This document shows, piece after piece, positions 43,403 to 51,347 of a stretch of DNA of 64,000 nt. Position numbers and translations under genes: made by a program. Location: positions 744,001-808,000 of the forward strand of contig CAWJJQ010000003.1 in NCBI GenBank assembly GCA_963843255.1, in the 5' to 3' direction. Origin of the DNA: Bog-159 sp963843255. GTDB lineage: Bacteria > Acidobacteriota > Terriglobia > Bryobacterales > Bryobacteraceae. A model generated the notes under the pieces. It worked only from the letters and a program-made list of their open reading frames with translations. It had not been told where the DNA came from and searched no databases. Each line of letters begins with the position of its first letter. The stretch's first letter is position 1.

Positions 43403-43462
43403 GGCGTGTATTATAGCAAGGCGTGCGCCGCCATCCGCGAGTTCCCTGTTTGGCTTCGCTGG

Positions 43463-43486
43463 AGCGCGCCCCTTTGCGCTTCTAAC
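43463..43486. repeat. Half copy of the palindromic repeat, reversed
   Basis: GCGCGCCCCTTTGCGCTTCTAA is the reverse of the left end of the repeat family. It covers the stop codon of the small membrane protein at 43482. Confidence 0.55.
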
Positions 43487-43634
43487 CAAGAATCCGGCGA
43501 CCCTGAACCAGGCGGATCACCATGACCACCAAAGCAATCACCAACAGGATGTGAATCAGCCCGCCCGCGGTATACGAAAGGGCTAATCCCGCAGCCCATA
43601 AAATCAGCAGAATGATACAGATTGTCCACAACAT
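43482..43634 (-). CDS. Lmo0937-type (DUF5670) small membrane protein
   Basis: 50 residues: MLWTICIILLILWAAGLALS, then YTAGGLIHILLVIALVVMVI and a short basic tail (RLVQGRRILG). Two helices with a Gly-Gly turn match the lmo0937 family of small stress membrane proteins. AAAGGAGC precedes the ATG. It lies upstream of the NtrC-like gene on the same strand with an 80-base gap. Confidence 0.85.
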   Translation of the reverse strand: MLWTICIILLILWAAGLALSYTAGGLIHILLVIALVVMVIRLVQGRRILG

Positions 43635-43660
43635 TTGCCTGCTCCTTTAGGGTGCATCAG

Positions 43661-43677
43661 TGCATGCCTGGGTCCAA
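43661..43677 (-). promoter_or_regulatory. Sigma-54-like promoter for Lmo0937-type gene
   Basis: The minus strand reads TTGGACCCAGGCATGCA: TTGG at -24, TGCA at -12. It ends 27 bp before the ATG. No dyad is seen nearby. Confidence 0.5.
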
Positions 43678-43718
43678 TCGGGCGGGGAGCTTGCCGGGAG
43701 CGTCTGGCATACCTCCAC

Positions 43719-43735
43719 ATGGCACTCGCCGTGCA
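43719..43735 (+). promoter_or_regulatory. Sigma-54-like promoter before repeat and 43854 gene
   Basis: ATGGCACTCGCCGTGCA: TGGCAC at -24 and TGCA at -12. The predicted start, near 43746, coincides with the first base of the palindromic repeat, so the repeat would be the 5' leader of the mRNA. Confidence 0.55.
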
Positions 43736-43745
43736 GTCGTTCTTC

Positions 43746-43847
43746 AGAAGCGCAAAGGGGCGCGTGTCCGCGCCGCCAGGAAGGATGGGAACTCGCGGGA
43801 TAGTGGCGGCGCGGCCGTGGCCCCGTTTTGCGCGAGTTCCTTGGAAG
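43746..43847. repeat. Palindromic repeat copy in leader of 43854 gene
   Basis: Begins CAGAAGCGCAAAGGGGCGCG and ends CCCCGTTTTGCGCGAGTTCC. Its ends pair. Right after it, TTCCTT (43837-43842) can pair with AAGGAA (43845-43850), the probable ribosome site of the ATG at 43854. Confidence 0.75.
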
Positions 43848-43853
43848 GAAATC

Positions 43854-44315
43854 ATGAAAACTTCGACCATAGTCTCAATTACAGGAGCGGTGTTGATGGC
43901 CACTCTGCTCCTCACGCATTCCGCCGTCGCGCGTGACCATAACGCCTTAAACGGCACCTGGACCCTGGTTCCCGCGCAGAGCGATTTTGCCGGCCAGCCC
44001 GTTGTTCAGACCGGTACCGTAACGATCGCGGACCGGGAGGGCATCATCATCGTCTCTCGCAGTTTCGTGTATGCAGGCGCCACCGAGACCTACTTCTACA
44101 GCGACGTCACCGACGCCGAGCACAATGCCACGATTCATACCGGCAAAGACCTCAAGAGCAAGACCCGGTGGGATCACGATGTTCTGAAGGTTACGACCAC
44201 GCAATCCGGCGCGGTTACTCTGGAAAGTTATACGCTGGCCGCGGATGGCAGCATGATGGTCAGCGTCCTAAAGCCGGACCACAAGCCGATTACCCTCGTC
44301 TTTCAGCGCAAATAG
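43854..44315 (+). CDS. Secreted lipocalin-like small protein
   Basis: 153 residues from ATG 43854, with a signal peptide ending AVA-R. The mature part has LNGTWTLVPAQSDFAGQPVVQTG and a series of strands (GIIIVSRSFVYAG, TRWDHDVLKVTTTQSG) ending ITLVFQRK. Such proteins, common in Acidobacteria, have a lipocalin-like beta pattern. Function unknown. The leader contains the palindromic repeat. Confidence 0.65.
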   Translation: MKTSTIVSITGAVLMATLLLTHSAVARDHNALNGTWTLVPAQSDFAGQPVVQTGTVTIADREGIIIVSRSFVYAGATETYFYSDVTDAEHNATIHTGKDLKSKTRWDHDVLKVTTTQSGAVTLESYTLAADGSMMVSVLKPDHKPITLVFQRK

Positions 44316-44330
44316 AAGCAACGCTGGATT

Positions 44331-44348
44331 GTGACCATATTCGGTCAC
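44331..44348. promoter_or_regulatory. GTGACC-N6-GGTCAC dyad
   Basis: GTGACC-ATATTC-GGTCAC, a perfect 18-bp dyad, centred 71 bp upstream of the -24 of the kinase promoter and 15 bases after the preceding stop codon. Confidence 0.65.
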
Positions 44349-44407
44349 ATGACGCATGCACGCCATTTAATTGTTCCTTTAAATGCGCAAAACAGGCCGC
44401 GGCCGCG

Positions 44408-44424
44408 TTGGCTCGAATCGTGCA
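44408..44424 (+). promoter_or_regulatory. Sigma-54-like promoter for hybrid kinase
   Basis: TTGGCTCGAATCGTGCA matches TTGGC-CG and TGCA with exact spacing. The predicted start is near 44435, 19 bases before the ATG at 44454. Confidence 0.6.
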
Positions 44425-44453
44425 TGGACCATCCGGGTGACCAAGGAAAAAAC

Positions 44454-46571
44454 ATGTCAGATGGAACCGTGACGGCGGCCTCTGCTGAAGATGCCGTGGG
44501 CGTGATGGATGTCATCACCGAGGTCCGCCGCGAAGAGGCTCTGCTCAAAACGGGCGCGTTGCAGAACGCGATTTTCAACAGCGCCAACTTCTCGAGTATC
44601 GCGACCGACGAGAGGGGTGTCATTCAAATATTTAATGTCGGCGCGGAACGCATGCTGGGCTACACGGCCGCGGACGTGGTGAACAAGATTACGCCGGCCG
44701 ATATCTCCGATCCGGACGAATTGATCGCTCGCGCAGTGGCGCTGAGCGATGAGTTGGCTACCACAATTACGCCAGGTTTCCAGGCCCTTGTCTTCAAGGC
44801 CTCTCGCGGCATCGAGGACATTTACGAACTGACCTACATCCGAAAAGATGGCAGCCGCTTTCCAGCCATCGTGTCGGTCACGGCGCTGCGCGACGATCAG
44901 GGCGATATCATCGGCTACCTTTTGATTGGCACCGATAATTCCGCGCGCAAGCGGGTGGAAGCGGAGCAGATGAAGCTGGATCAACGCCTGCGCGACCAGC
45001 AGTTCTACACGCGCTCGCTGATCGAATCCAACATCGATGCGCTCATGACCACCGATCCGGCCGGCATTATTACCGATGTCAACAAGCAGATGGAGGCGCT
45101 CACCGGCTGTACGCGCGACGAGTTGATCGGCGCGCCTTTCAAGAGCTACTTCACCGATCCGGCGCGCGCGGAAGCGGGTATCAAGCAGGTGTTGCGCGAA
45201 AAGAAGGTCACCAACTACGAGCTCACCGCCTGCGCCCGCGACGGCAAGACGACCGTGGTCTCGTATAACGCGACCACCTTCTACGACCGCGACAGGAAAC
45301 TGGAAGGCGTCTTCGCCGCCGCCCGCGACGTGACCGAGCGGAAGCGCCTCGACCAGGCGCTCGAAGAGCAGAACGTAGAGTTGAAGAGGGCCAGGGCGGC
45401 GGCCGAAAAGGCCAACCTTGCCAAATCGGACTTCCTATCCAGCATGAGCCATGAGCTCCGGTCACCGCTCAATGCAATCCTCGGCTTCGCCCAACTCATC
45501 AATTCCGACTCCCCGCCGCCCACGCCCGCACAGACGGAAAGCATCGATCAGATTCTTCACGCGGGATGGTATCTGCTGGAACTCATCAACGAAATCCTGG
45601 ATCTCGCGCAAATCGAGTCCGGAAGACTGGCGCTGTCGCAGGAACCGACGTCCCTGACCGAAGTCATGTTCGAATGCCGCGCCATGATCGAGCCGCAAGG
45701 GCAAAAGCGCGGTATCGGAATGACGTTCCCCCAGTTCGACCTTCCCTGTTTTGTGGAGGCCGATCGAACCCGGTTGAAGCAGGTTCTCATCAACCTTCTC
45801 TCCAACGCGATCAAGTATAACCAGGCCAACGGAACGGTTGTGGTGGACGTGGATCGGGTTAAGGGCGCCCCGGAACGGGTTCGCGTCAGCGTCAAGGACA
45901 GCGGTGCGGGGCTGCCCCCGGACATGTTGATGCAACTCTTTCAGCCCTTCAATCGCCTCGGACAAGAGAGGAGTGCCGAGGAAGGCACGGGCATCGGCCT
46001 GGTAATGAGCAAACGGCTGGTGGAACTGATGGGCGGCGAAATAGGTGTGGAAAGCACGGTGGGATTCGGCAGCGTGTTCTGGTTCGAATTGAACGCAGCT
46101 ACGGCGCCCCGACTTGCAGTCGACAGAGCCGGACCCGCGGCGAATCCCCAAGAGGCGGTTCCGCACGGCGCGCCGCAACGCACGCTACTCTATGTCGAGG
46201 ATAACCCGGCTAACCTGAAGCTGATCGAACAGCTCATCGCGCGCCGTCCTGATATGCATTTGCTGACCGCCAGAGACGGGGATCTCGGTATTCAGCTCGC
46301 GCGCGGCCACCAGCCGGAGGTGATCCTGATGGACATCAATCTGCCCGGCATCAGCGGTATCGAAGCCCTGAAAATCCTTCGTGAAGATCCCGCCACGGCG
46401 CACATTCCCATCGTCGCCTTGAGCGCCAATGCCATGCCACGCGACATCGAGAAGGGCCTGCACGCGGGATTCTTCCGCTATCTCACCAAGCCGATCAAGG
46501 TCAATGAGTTCATGCACACGTTGGACGAAGCGCTGGATTTCGCGCGGGAAGAGGCCCATCACGGCAAATAG
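44454..46571 (+). CDS. PAS-containing hybrid histidine kinase
   Basis: 705 residues from ATG 44454 (AAGGAAAAAAC upstream). Two PAS domains (about 40-165 and 180-300) precede HisKA with the phospho-His in SSMSHELRSPLNA, a HATPase domain (LINLLSNAIKYN, DSGAGLPPD, EGTGIGLVMSKRL) and a C-terminal receiver (LLYVEDNPANLKLI, VILMDINLPGISG, TKPI). It autophosphorylates and may feed the RsbU-type regulator 15 bases downstream. Confidence 0.93.
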   Translation: MSDGTVTAASAEDAVGVMDVITEVRREEALLKTGALQNAIFNSANFSSIATDERGVIQIFNVGAERMLGYTAADVVNKITPADISDPDELIARAVALSDELATTITPGFQALVFKASRGIEDIYELTYIRKDGSRFPAIVSVTALRDDQGDIIGYLLIGTDNSARKRVEAEQMKLDQRLRDQQFYTRSLIESNIDALMTTDPAGIITDVNKQMEALTGCTRDELIGAPFKSYFTDPARAEAGIKQVLREKKVTNYELTACARDGKTTVVSYNATTFYDRDRKLEGVFAAARDVTERKRLDQALEEQNVELKRARAAAEKANLAKSDFLSSMSHELRSPLNAILGFAQLINSDSPPPTPAQTESIDQILHAGWYLLELINEILDLAQIESGRLALSQEPTSLTEVMFECRAMIEPQGQKRGIGMTFPQFDLPCFVEADRTRLKQVLINLLSNAIKYNQANGTVVVDVDRVKGAPERVRVSVKDSGAGLPPDMLMQLFQPFNRLGQERSAEEGTGIGLVMSKRLVELMGGEIGVESTVGFGSVFWFELNAATAPRLAVDRAGPAANPQEAVPHGAPQRTLLYVEDNPANLKLIEQLIARRPDMHLLTARDGDLGIQLARGHQPEVILMDINLPGISGIEALKILREDPATAHIPIVALSANAMPRDIEKGLHAGFFRYLTKPIKVNEFMHTLDEALDFAREEAHHGK

Positions 46572-46586
46572 ACGGGCGCTCAGGTT

Positions 46587-47810
46587 ATGGTCAGCCTAGC
46601 CGACATTCTGAACGCCCGAATCCTGGTAGTGGACGATCAGGCAGTCAATGTCCGTCTGTTGGAAGGCATGCTGCGCATTGCGGGCTATACCCGCGTTGAG
46701 TCCACGACCGATCCAACCCTCGTCTGCGAGCTTCATCGCAAGAACCGTTACGCGCTGATCCTGCTCGATCTTCAAATGCCCGGCATGGACGGATTCGAGG
46801 TAATGGAAGGCCTGAAGGAAATCGAAGACGACGGCTATCTTCCGGTCCTGGTAATCACTGCGCAGCCGGCTCACAAGCTGCGGGCTTTGGAAGCCGGCGC
46901 CAAGGATTTCGTCAACAAGCCTTTCGATCTGGCGGAACTGCGCGCGCGCGTTCACAACATTCTGGAAGTGCGTCTGCTGCACCTGGAAGCGAAGCATTAC
47001 AACAAATTGCTGGAGGAAACGGTCCGCGAACTGGAGGCCAGCCGGGAAGTCATTCGTCTGAAAACTCTGGAGGAGCGCGCCCAGGGCGAACGGGAATTAG
47101 CCTTGGCGCAGGAGACCCAGGAAAGCCTGCTGCCCCGTTCCCTGCCCCAATTCGAAAATTTCCGCATCCATGCCTTTAACAGTCCCACGCGCTATGTAGG
47201 AGGGGACTTCTACGATTTCCTGCAACTGCGCTCGGGAGAGTGGGTGGCGGTTCTGGCAGATGTCTCCGGCAAGGGGATCTCCGCGGCGCTGTTGAGTTCG
47301 ATGGTGCTGGGCGCTCTGAGTATGGAATTGCGCTCGGGCACTCGACCTCCCGAGGTTTTGAACCGGATCAACCAGCTCCTTTGCGAAAAATCTCTCCCGT
47401 ACCAGTTCGTCACACTCTTTCTGTTGCTCCAAAGTCCGAATGGCGCCGGGCAGTTCATCAGCGCTGGACACAATCCAGCATACCTATTCCGTTCAGCTAC
47501 TGGTCACATCGCAAAGCTTCTGGCGGAACATCATTTCCTGGGGATGTTCGATTTCGCCTCTTACGAATCCCGTGTGCTCCAACTTTGCACGGGAGACATC
47601 CTGGTGGTGTATTCCGACGGCCTTACAGACGCGCGCAACCCGCAGCAAGAAATGTTCGGAGAGGCAAGACTCCTAAAACTCATCCGGCAAGAGGCTGCCT
47701 CGGGAAGTGACGCGCTCGAACAGAAGCTACTGAAAGCCATCGCGGAATTCACACAGGGCACGCCGCAAACGGACGACATCACTTTCGTAATGGTTGAGAA
47801 GTACCAGTGA
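46587..47810 (+). CDS. Response regulator with RsbU/SpoIIE-type PP2C phosphatase
   Basis: 407 residues. The receiver (ILVVDDQAVNVRLL, phospho-Asp in LILLDLQMPGMDG, VNKPFD) is joined by a coiled coil to a PP2C domain (YVGGDFYDFLQL, VLADVSGKGISAALLSSM, GDILVVYSDGLTDARN) with the metal-binding Asp residues. Such enzymes dephosphorylate STAS anti-anti-sigma proteins. The RsbW-like ATPase is at 40652-41572. No STAS protein is in the window. Confidence 0.93.
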   Translation: MVSLADILNARILVVDDQAVNVRLLEGMLRIAGYTRVESTTDPTLVCELHRKNRYALILLDLQMPGMDGFEVMEGLKEIEDDGYLPVLVITAQPAHKLRALEAGAKDFVNKPFDLAELRARVHNILEVRLLHLEAKHYNKLLEETVRELEASREVIRLKTLEERAQGERELALAQETQESLLPRSLPQFENFRIHAFNSPTRYVGGDFYDFLQLRSGEWVAVLADVSGKGISAALLSSMVLGALSMELRSGTRPPEVLNRINQLLCEKSLPYQFVTLFLLLQSPNGAGQFISAGHNPAYLFRSATGHIAKLLAEHHFLGMFDFASYESRVLQLCTGDILVVYSDGLTDARNPQQEMFGEARLLKLIRQEAASGSDALEQKLLKAIAEFTQGTPQTDDITFVMVEKYQ

Positions 47811-47825
47811 AACCACCCGCCGTTC

Positions 47826-48539
47826 CTATATCCCGGATGTGGCGGTCCCGAACAATGCCCCCACGCCTGCCGTCATGGCCATGGCTAGCGCGCCCCAAAA
47901 CGTAACCCGCATCGCTCCAACCAGCACGCTTGCGCCACCGGCGCGTGCGGCCAACCCTCCCAGAACCGCCAGGAACAAGAGTGAACTTCCGGAGACCAGC
48001 GGGATCAAGCCCGCCGCCGGGGCTAGGGCCGTGACTACCAGAGGCATCACGGCCCCGGCGACAAAGCTGCCTGCCGACGCGAAGGCGGCCTGAACTGGAC
48101 GCGCACGGAACGACGCGGAGATACCCAGTTCGTCTCGGGCATGCGCGCCTAACGCATCATGGGCCATCAGTTGATAGGCAACCTGTTTGGCGAGTGCGGG
48201 ATCGAGACCGCGAGCGATATAGATGCCCACCAGCTCGCGGCGCTCGCCCGCATCGTCCGTCTCCAACTCCGTGCGCTCCAGCTTGAGGTCAGCCTGTTCG
48301 GTGTCTGCCTGGGAGTGCACAGACACGTATTCGCCCGCGGCCATGGCCATCGCCCCGGCGACCGTGCCGGCAACCCCGGCGACCATTACATTACCGTGGG
48401 TCGCGTGCGCCGATGCGACGCCCAGCACCAGGCTGGCGGTGGATAGGATCCCGTCGTTTGCGCCCAATACCGCTGCACGCAACCAGCCGACACGCCCGGT
48501 GCGGTGCCGCTCGATCTGAGGCTTTATGACCGATGTCAT
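47826..48539 (-). CDS. VIT1/CCC1-family transporter
   Basis: 237 residues. Five membrane segments. The first cytoplasmic motif is GWLRAAVLGANDGILSTASLVLGVA; the metal-binding region MAAGEYVSVHSQADTEQADL follows. The end GSSLLFLAVLGGLAARAGGASVLVGAMRVTFWGALAMA is typical. Family members move Fe2+ or Mn2+ out of the cytoplasm. It starts 3 bases after the repeat protein gene, so the two are probably one operon. Confidence 0.88.
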   Translation of the reverse strand: MTSVIKPQIERHRTGRVGWLRAAVLGANDGILSTASLVLGVASAHATHGNVMVAGVAGTVAGAMAMAAGEYVSVHSQADTEQADLKLERTELETDDAGERRELVGIYIARGLDPALAKQVAYQLMAHDALGAHARDELGISASFRARPVQAAFASAGSFVAGAVMPLVVTALAPAAGLIPLVSGSSLLFLAVLGGLAARAGGASVLVGAMRVTFWGALAMAMTAGVGALFGTATSGI

Positions 48540-48542
48540 CCG

Positions 48543-49589
48543 TTACAGCGAAACCGTGATGGCGAGTCTGACGCCCGGGTAACTCCGGTTGCAAAGGTAG
48601 TACCCGTTGTCATAATCGATATAAACGTCGTCGTCGGCATACCAGTTTTCAGCCCACGATCCCGGCCAGGGATCCACGAGCAGAAACCAGAAGCCGCCAT
48701 ACGAAAAGCGCGGATACCCCATGTACATTGCGGGCTGGCCGTGCATCCGGAACCAGTGTTGGCTCCCGAAGCTGACGTTATAGGTGTTCTGAGGAATGTA
48801 GTAACCGCCATAGCCTCCACGCTGTGCCCAGGTGCGATGATCGCTGTTCCAATTCCGATCGCCATTCTGCTGCCAGGTGCTATGGCCCTGCCACCCGCCG
48901 CCTTCTTTTAGCCATCCCTTCTGCTGTTGCCACGCGACCGCCTGCGGCCGCGTAGGGTGCCCTTGCTGTGGCTGCTCAGCTTGTCGGGCCTGCTGCGTAG
49001 CCGGCTGCGGCTTGGTCTGCCGGGCCTGCTGGGCGTGCTGCTGCGCGGGCTGTTGCGGCTTAGCCTGTTGGGCGTGCTGCGTGGGCTGTTGCGGGCGGGC
49101 CTGCTGGGCATGCTGCTGCGCGGGCTGTTGCGGCTTGGCCTGTTGGGCGTGCTGTGTGGGCTGTTGCGGCTTAGCCTGTTGGGCATGCTGCGTGGGCTGT
49201 TGCGGCTTGGCCTGTTGGGCGTGCTGTGTGGGCTGTTGCGGCTTAGCCTGTTGGGCATGCTGCGTGGGCTGTTGCGGGCGGGCCTGCTGGGCATGCTGCT
49301 GCGCGGGCTGTTGCGGCCTAGCCTGTTGGGCGTGCTGCGCGGGCTGTTGTGGCCGGGCCTGCTGGGCATGCTGCTGCGCGGGCTGTTGTGGCCGGGCCTG
49401 CTGGGCATGCTGCTGCGCGGGCTGTTGCGGGCGGGCCGGCTGCGCGGATGGCCGCGGTGCCTGCTCTGGTTTACTCTGCTGCTTTTCAGATGGGCGCTGC
49501 GGTTCCTGCTCGTGCTGCGCGAACGCTGGGCCAATCGCAGCGAAAAACAGACACAGGGCCGCGGTACTGGTAACTCGAAGGGCTTTCAT
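48543..49589 (-). CDS. Secreted Gln/Ala-rich repeat protein, paralogue 2
   Basis: 348 residues from MKALRVTSTAAL (ATG 49589, GGAG 12 bases upstream), with a signal peptide ending AFAQ. Residues about 50-200 hold about 11 tandem copies of a 12-13 residue unit, QPAQQHAQQARPQ or QPTQHAQQAKPQ. The last 100 residues match the protein at 30506-31228 (GYGGYYIPQNTY, YIDYDNGYYLC). The polyampholyte repeat suggests a spacer or surface fibre; function unknown. Confidence 0.75.
   Translation of the reverse strand: MKALRVTSTAALCLFFAAIGPAFAQHEQEPQRPSEKQQSKPEQAPRPSAQPARPQQPAQQHAQQARPQQPAQQHAQQARPQQPAQHAQQARPQQPAQQHAQQARPQQPTQHAQQAKPQQPTQHAQQAKPQQPTQHAQQAKPQQPTQHAQQAKPQQPAQQHAQQARPQQPTQHAQQAKPQQPAQQHAQQARQTKPQPATQQARQAEQPQQGHPTRPQAVAWQQQKGWLKEGGGWQGHSTWQQNGDRNWNSDHRTWAQRGGYGGYYIPQNTYNVSFGSQHWFRMHGQPAMYMGYPRFSYGGFWFLLVDPWPGSWAENWYADDDVYIDYDNGYYLCNRSYPGVRLAITVSL
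49010..49440. repeat. 36/39-bp minisatellite inside repeat protein gene
   Basis: The plus strand carries about 11 in-frame copies of a GGGCTGTTGCGG...TGGGCATGCTG unit in two lengths, 36 and 39 bp, partly alternating. Some neighbours are identical, so copy number probably changes by slippage or recombination without breaking the frame. Confidence 0.8.
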
Positions 49590-49622
49590 ACGAATCGTCT
49601 CCATTACAGTCGTGATTGATTA

Positions 49623-49639
49623 TGCACGCAGCAGACCAC
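49623..49639 (-). promoter_or_regulatory. Weak sigma-54-like promoter for repeat protein-VIT genes
   Basis: The minus strand reads GTGGTCTGCTGCGTGCA: TGG at -24, TGCA at -12. The predicted start near 49611 is 22 bases before the chosen ATG. Confidence 0.4.
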
Positions 49640-49687
49640 GGGCCCGAACTGTCGCAGAGGCCCATGGGACTCAATCGGCGCAGCTGC

Positions 49688-50320
49688 CTATTTGTCGATT
49701 TCGCGAACCACGTATTCTGCGGGCGTCGGGACGGGCGCTTCGGCACGATTCGTAACGGCCGCTGCCGGCCTTTCCGTCGGCCTGTCTGTCGCACCGTAGT
49801 CGGCGGTAGACTCCGAAGCGGCGGAAATGCCCCGGGCGCCGGTGTCTTTTAGAGTTTTCTTCGCCCGCGCACACCACTCCGGACTGTCGCAGTGTACGGA
49901 CAGAAGAACGCCGCCGCGCCTGATTCTACCCGCATATCGCTTGGCGACGTAGTCTGTCAGACGGAGGCCCGCCAGCAATCCCACGATCCAACCCAGCGCT
50001 CCACCGGCGCCGGCCCCAGCAAACGCAGCCAGCCACGGTCCCGCCGCAACCAGTGGCGCCAGGCCCGGAATGCTGACGGTTTGATTGGAAACGACCCAGG
50101 CGACCACCGCTCCAAGCAGCGCGCCCACTGGCGCCCCAACCCCGGCTCCCGCCGTTGCCCTGGTGTGTTTCTCGTGCGCGAAATCCTTGGACCCATGGTT
50201 TTCAGATGACAGGACCGAGATATCCGTAGCGCGATACCCGGCCTTCTGTAAAATGTCGATGACATCCGAAACTGTGGAGCGATCCTCATAGATGCCAATG
50301 ACCGACGTATTCTTTGCCAT
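49688..50320 (-). CDS. Glycine-zipper general-stress-type protein
   Basis: 210 residues. The N-terminus SVIGIYEDRSTVSDVIDILQKAGYRATDISVLS resembles GSP17M/DUF1269-type stress proteins. A Gly/Ala-rich membrane-spanning hairpin follows (GAGVGAPVGALLGAVVAWVV and AGAGAGGALGWIVGLLAG), then GGVLLSVHCDSPEWCARAK and a disordered tail. Probably an inner-membrane-associated stress protein. AAGGAG precedes the ATG. Confidence 0.8.
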   Translation of the reverse strand: MAKNTSVIGIYEDRSTVSDVIDILQKAGYRATDISVLSSENHGSKDFAHEKHTRATAGAGVGAPVGALLGAVVAWVVSNQTVSIPGLAPLVAAGPWLAAFAGAGAGGALGWIVGLLAGLRLTDYVAKRYAGRIRRGGVLLSVHCDSPEWCARAKKTLKDTGARGISAASESTADYGATDRPTERPAAAVTNRAEAPVPTPAEYVVREIDK

Positions 50321-50355
50321 TTAGTGTTTTCTCCTTATGCAGGTGTCTATACCTG

Positions 50356-50372
50356 TGCACGAGCCGGGCCAC
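50356..50372 (-). promoter_or_regulatory. Strong sigma-54-like promoter for glycine-zipper protein
   Basis: The minus strand reads GTGGCCCGGCTCGTGCA: TGGC-CG at -24, TGCA at -12. The ATG is 36 bp downstream. Confidence 0.6.
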
Positions 50373-50527
50373 GCCCCGGGGCCGCTGACAGGAAAGGGAT
50401 CCTTGTATCGCAGCGCGCCCAAGTGCAGGATTTGCCCTTGCGCGTGCACATTTGACCGCGCTCACGCCGACCTCGCGACAGAGGCCGTGGTTTCCAACGG
50501 CGGTAAACGTGCCACACGCAATTTACA

Positions 50528-50629
50528 CAGAAGCGCAAAGGGGCGCGTGTCCGCGCCGCCAGATACGACAGGAACTCCGCAGCTTCCAGCGGCGCGGGGC
50601 GGCCCGTTTTGCGCGAGTTCCTTGGAAGG
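50528..50629. repeat. Palindromic repeat copy in leader of CsbD-like gene
   Basis: Begins CAGAAGCGCAAAGGGGCGCG, core of the subtype seen at 25850, ends CCCGTTTTGCGCGAGTTCC. The CsbD-like ATG is 21 bases after it. A weak -24/-12 site (GG at 50499, TGC at 50510) would place the mRNA start near the repeat start. Confidence 0.75.
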
Positions 50630-50649
50630 CTCGAAGGAGAAGGAGTCAC

Positions 50650-50886
50650 ATGAATTGGGATCAAATTGCAGGCCGTTGGAAGCGGTTCAGCGGCTCCGCG
50701 CGCGAGCGCTGGGGAAAACTTAGAGGTAATAAGTGGCAAACAATCGTGGGCAAGAAGGTAGGGTTAGTGGGGCGAATTCAGGAGCGGTATGGCGTGGCGA
50801 TCGCAGATGCCGAGCAGCGAGAAGACGAACAGGCGCTGGCGCAAAAGGGAAGCAAGCGCGAAAAGCGCGCCGCCATCCGCTATTAG
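50650..50886 (+). CDS. CsbD-like stress protein
   Basis: 78 residues from MNWDQIAGRWKRFSG, followed by KLRGNKWQTIVGKKVGLVGRIQERYG. This is the CsbD/YjbJ pattern, a small hydrophilic protein induced by general stress in many bacteria. GAAGGAGAAGGAG precedes the ATG. The C-terminus is more basic than usual. A second CsbD-type gene is at 58802. Confidence 0.8.
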   Translation: MNWDQIAGRWKRFSGSARERWGKLRGNKWQTIVGKKVGLVGRIQERYGVAIADAEQREDEQALAQKGSKREKRAAIRY

Positions 50887-50929
50887 GAAACGCAAGACGA
50901 ACGCGATACCGTTTGCGATGGTCCCGATT

Positions 50930-51020
50930 CAAGCGCAAAGGGGCCACGGCCGCGCCGCCAGGAAGGACAGAAACTCGCGGGATAGTGGCGACGCGGCCGT
51001 AGCCCCGTTTCGCCCGGCTC
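50930..51020. repeat. Palindromic repeat copy after CsbD-like gene
   Basis: TTCAAGCGCAAAGGGGCC through GCCCCGTTTCGCCCGGCTC, same subtype as the 43746 copy but with more changes at the right end. Between this and 51348 lie a dyad (CTTACC-GAAC-GGTAAG, 51044-51059), a sigma-54-like site and no gene. Confidence 0.65.
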
Positions 51021-51121
51021 ATCGGCCGACAGCTTGAAGAGGACTTACCGAACGGTAAGGCAACCGCTCCGTCACACTAGTCGCGAAGGCTTCCGGGGCT
51101 AGGAGTTTGCGGAAATTCCAC

Positions 51122-51138
51122 GTGGCCGTTGGGTTGCT
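51122..51138 (+). promoter_or_regulatory. Sigma-54-like promoter for LPSTA gene
   Basis: GTGGCCGTTGGGTTGCT: TGGC at -24 and a perfect TTGCT at -12. The predicted start near 51149 gives a 200-base leader. The dyad CTTACC-GAAC-GGTAAG is centred 72 bp upstream. Confidence 0.5.
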
Positions 51139-51347
51139 TAGTGTGATGTGAACTGGCGAAGTAACCCTTTAACCTGCCCTCTGCCGCAACCGACGGGTGG
51201 AAGAAAAGTGGGCCCATTTGAGAACGGTGTGCATGCGGCAGCCGCGGATCGGTGAACGCTCACTTAACTTCCTCGTGTTTGTTGCAGTAGAGGGCTTTTT
51301 GATGGCTTCACGTCAACCGGAATTTGGAACAAAAGGAGTAAAAGCAA

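Noticed and set aside
48877..49755. Long plus-strand frame encoding Cys/Gly/Leu-rich repeats
   Set aside because: It is the mirror of the CAG/GCC-rich repeat of the minus-strand secreted protein, has no ribosome site and its composition follows directly from the opposite strand.
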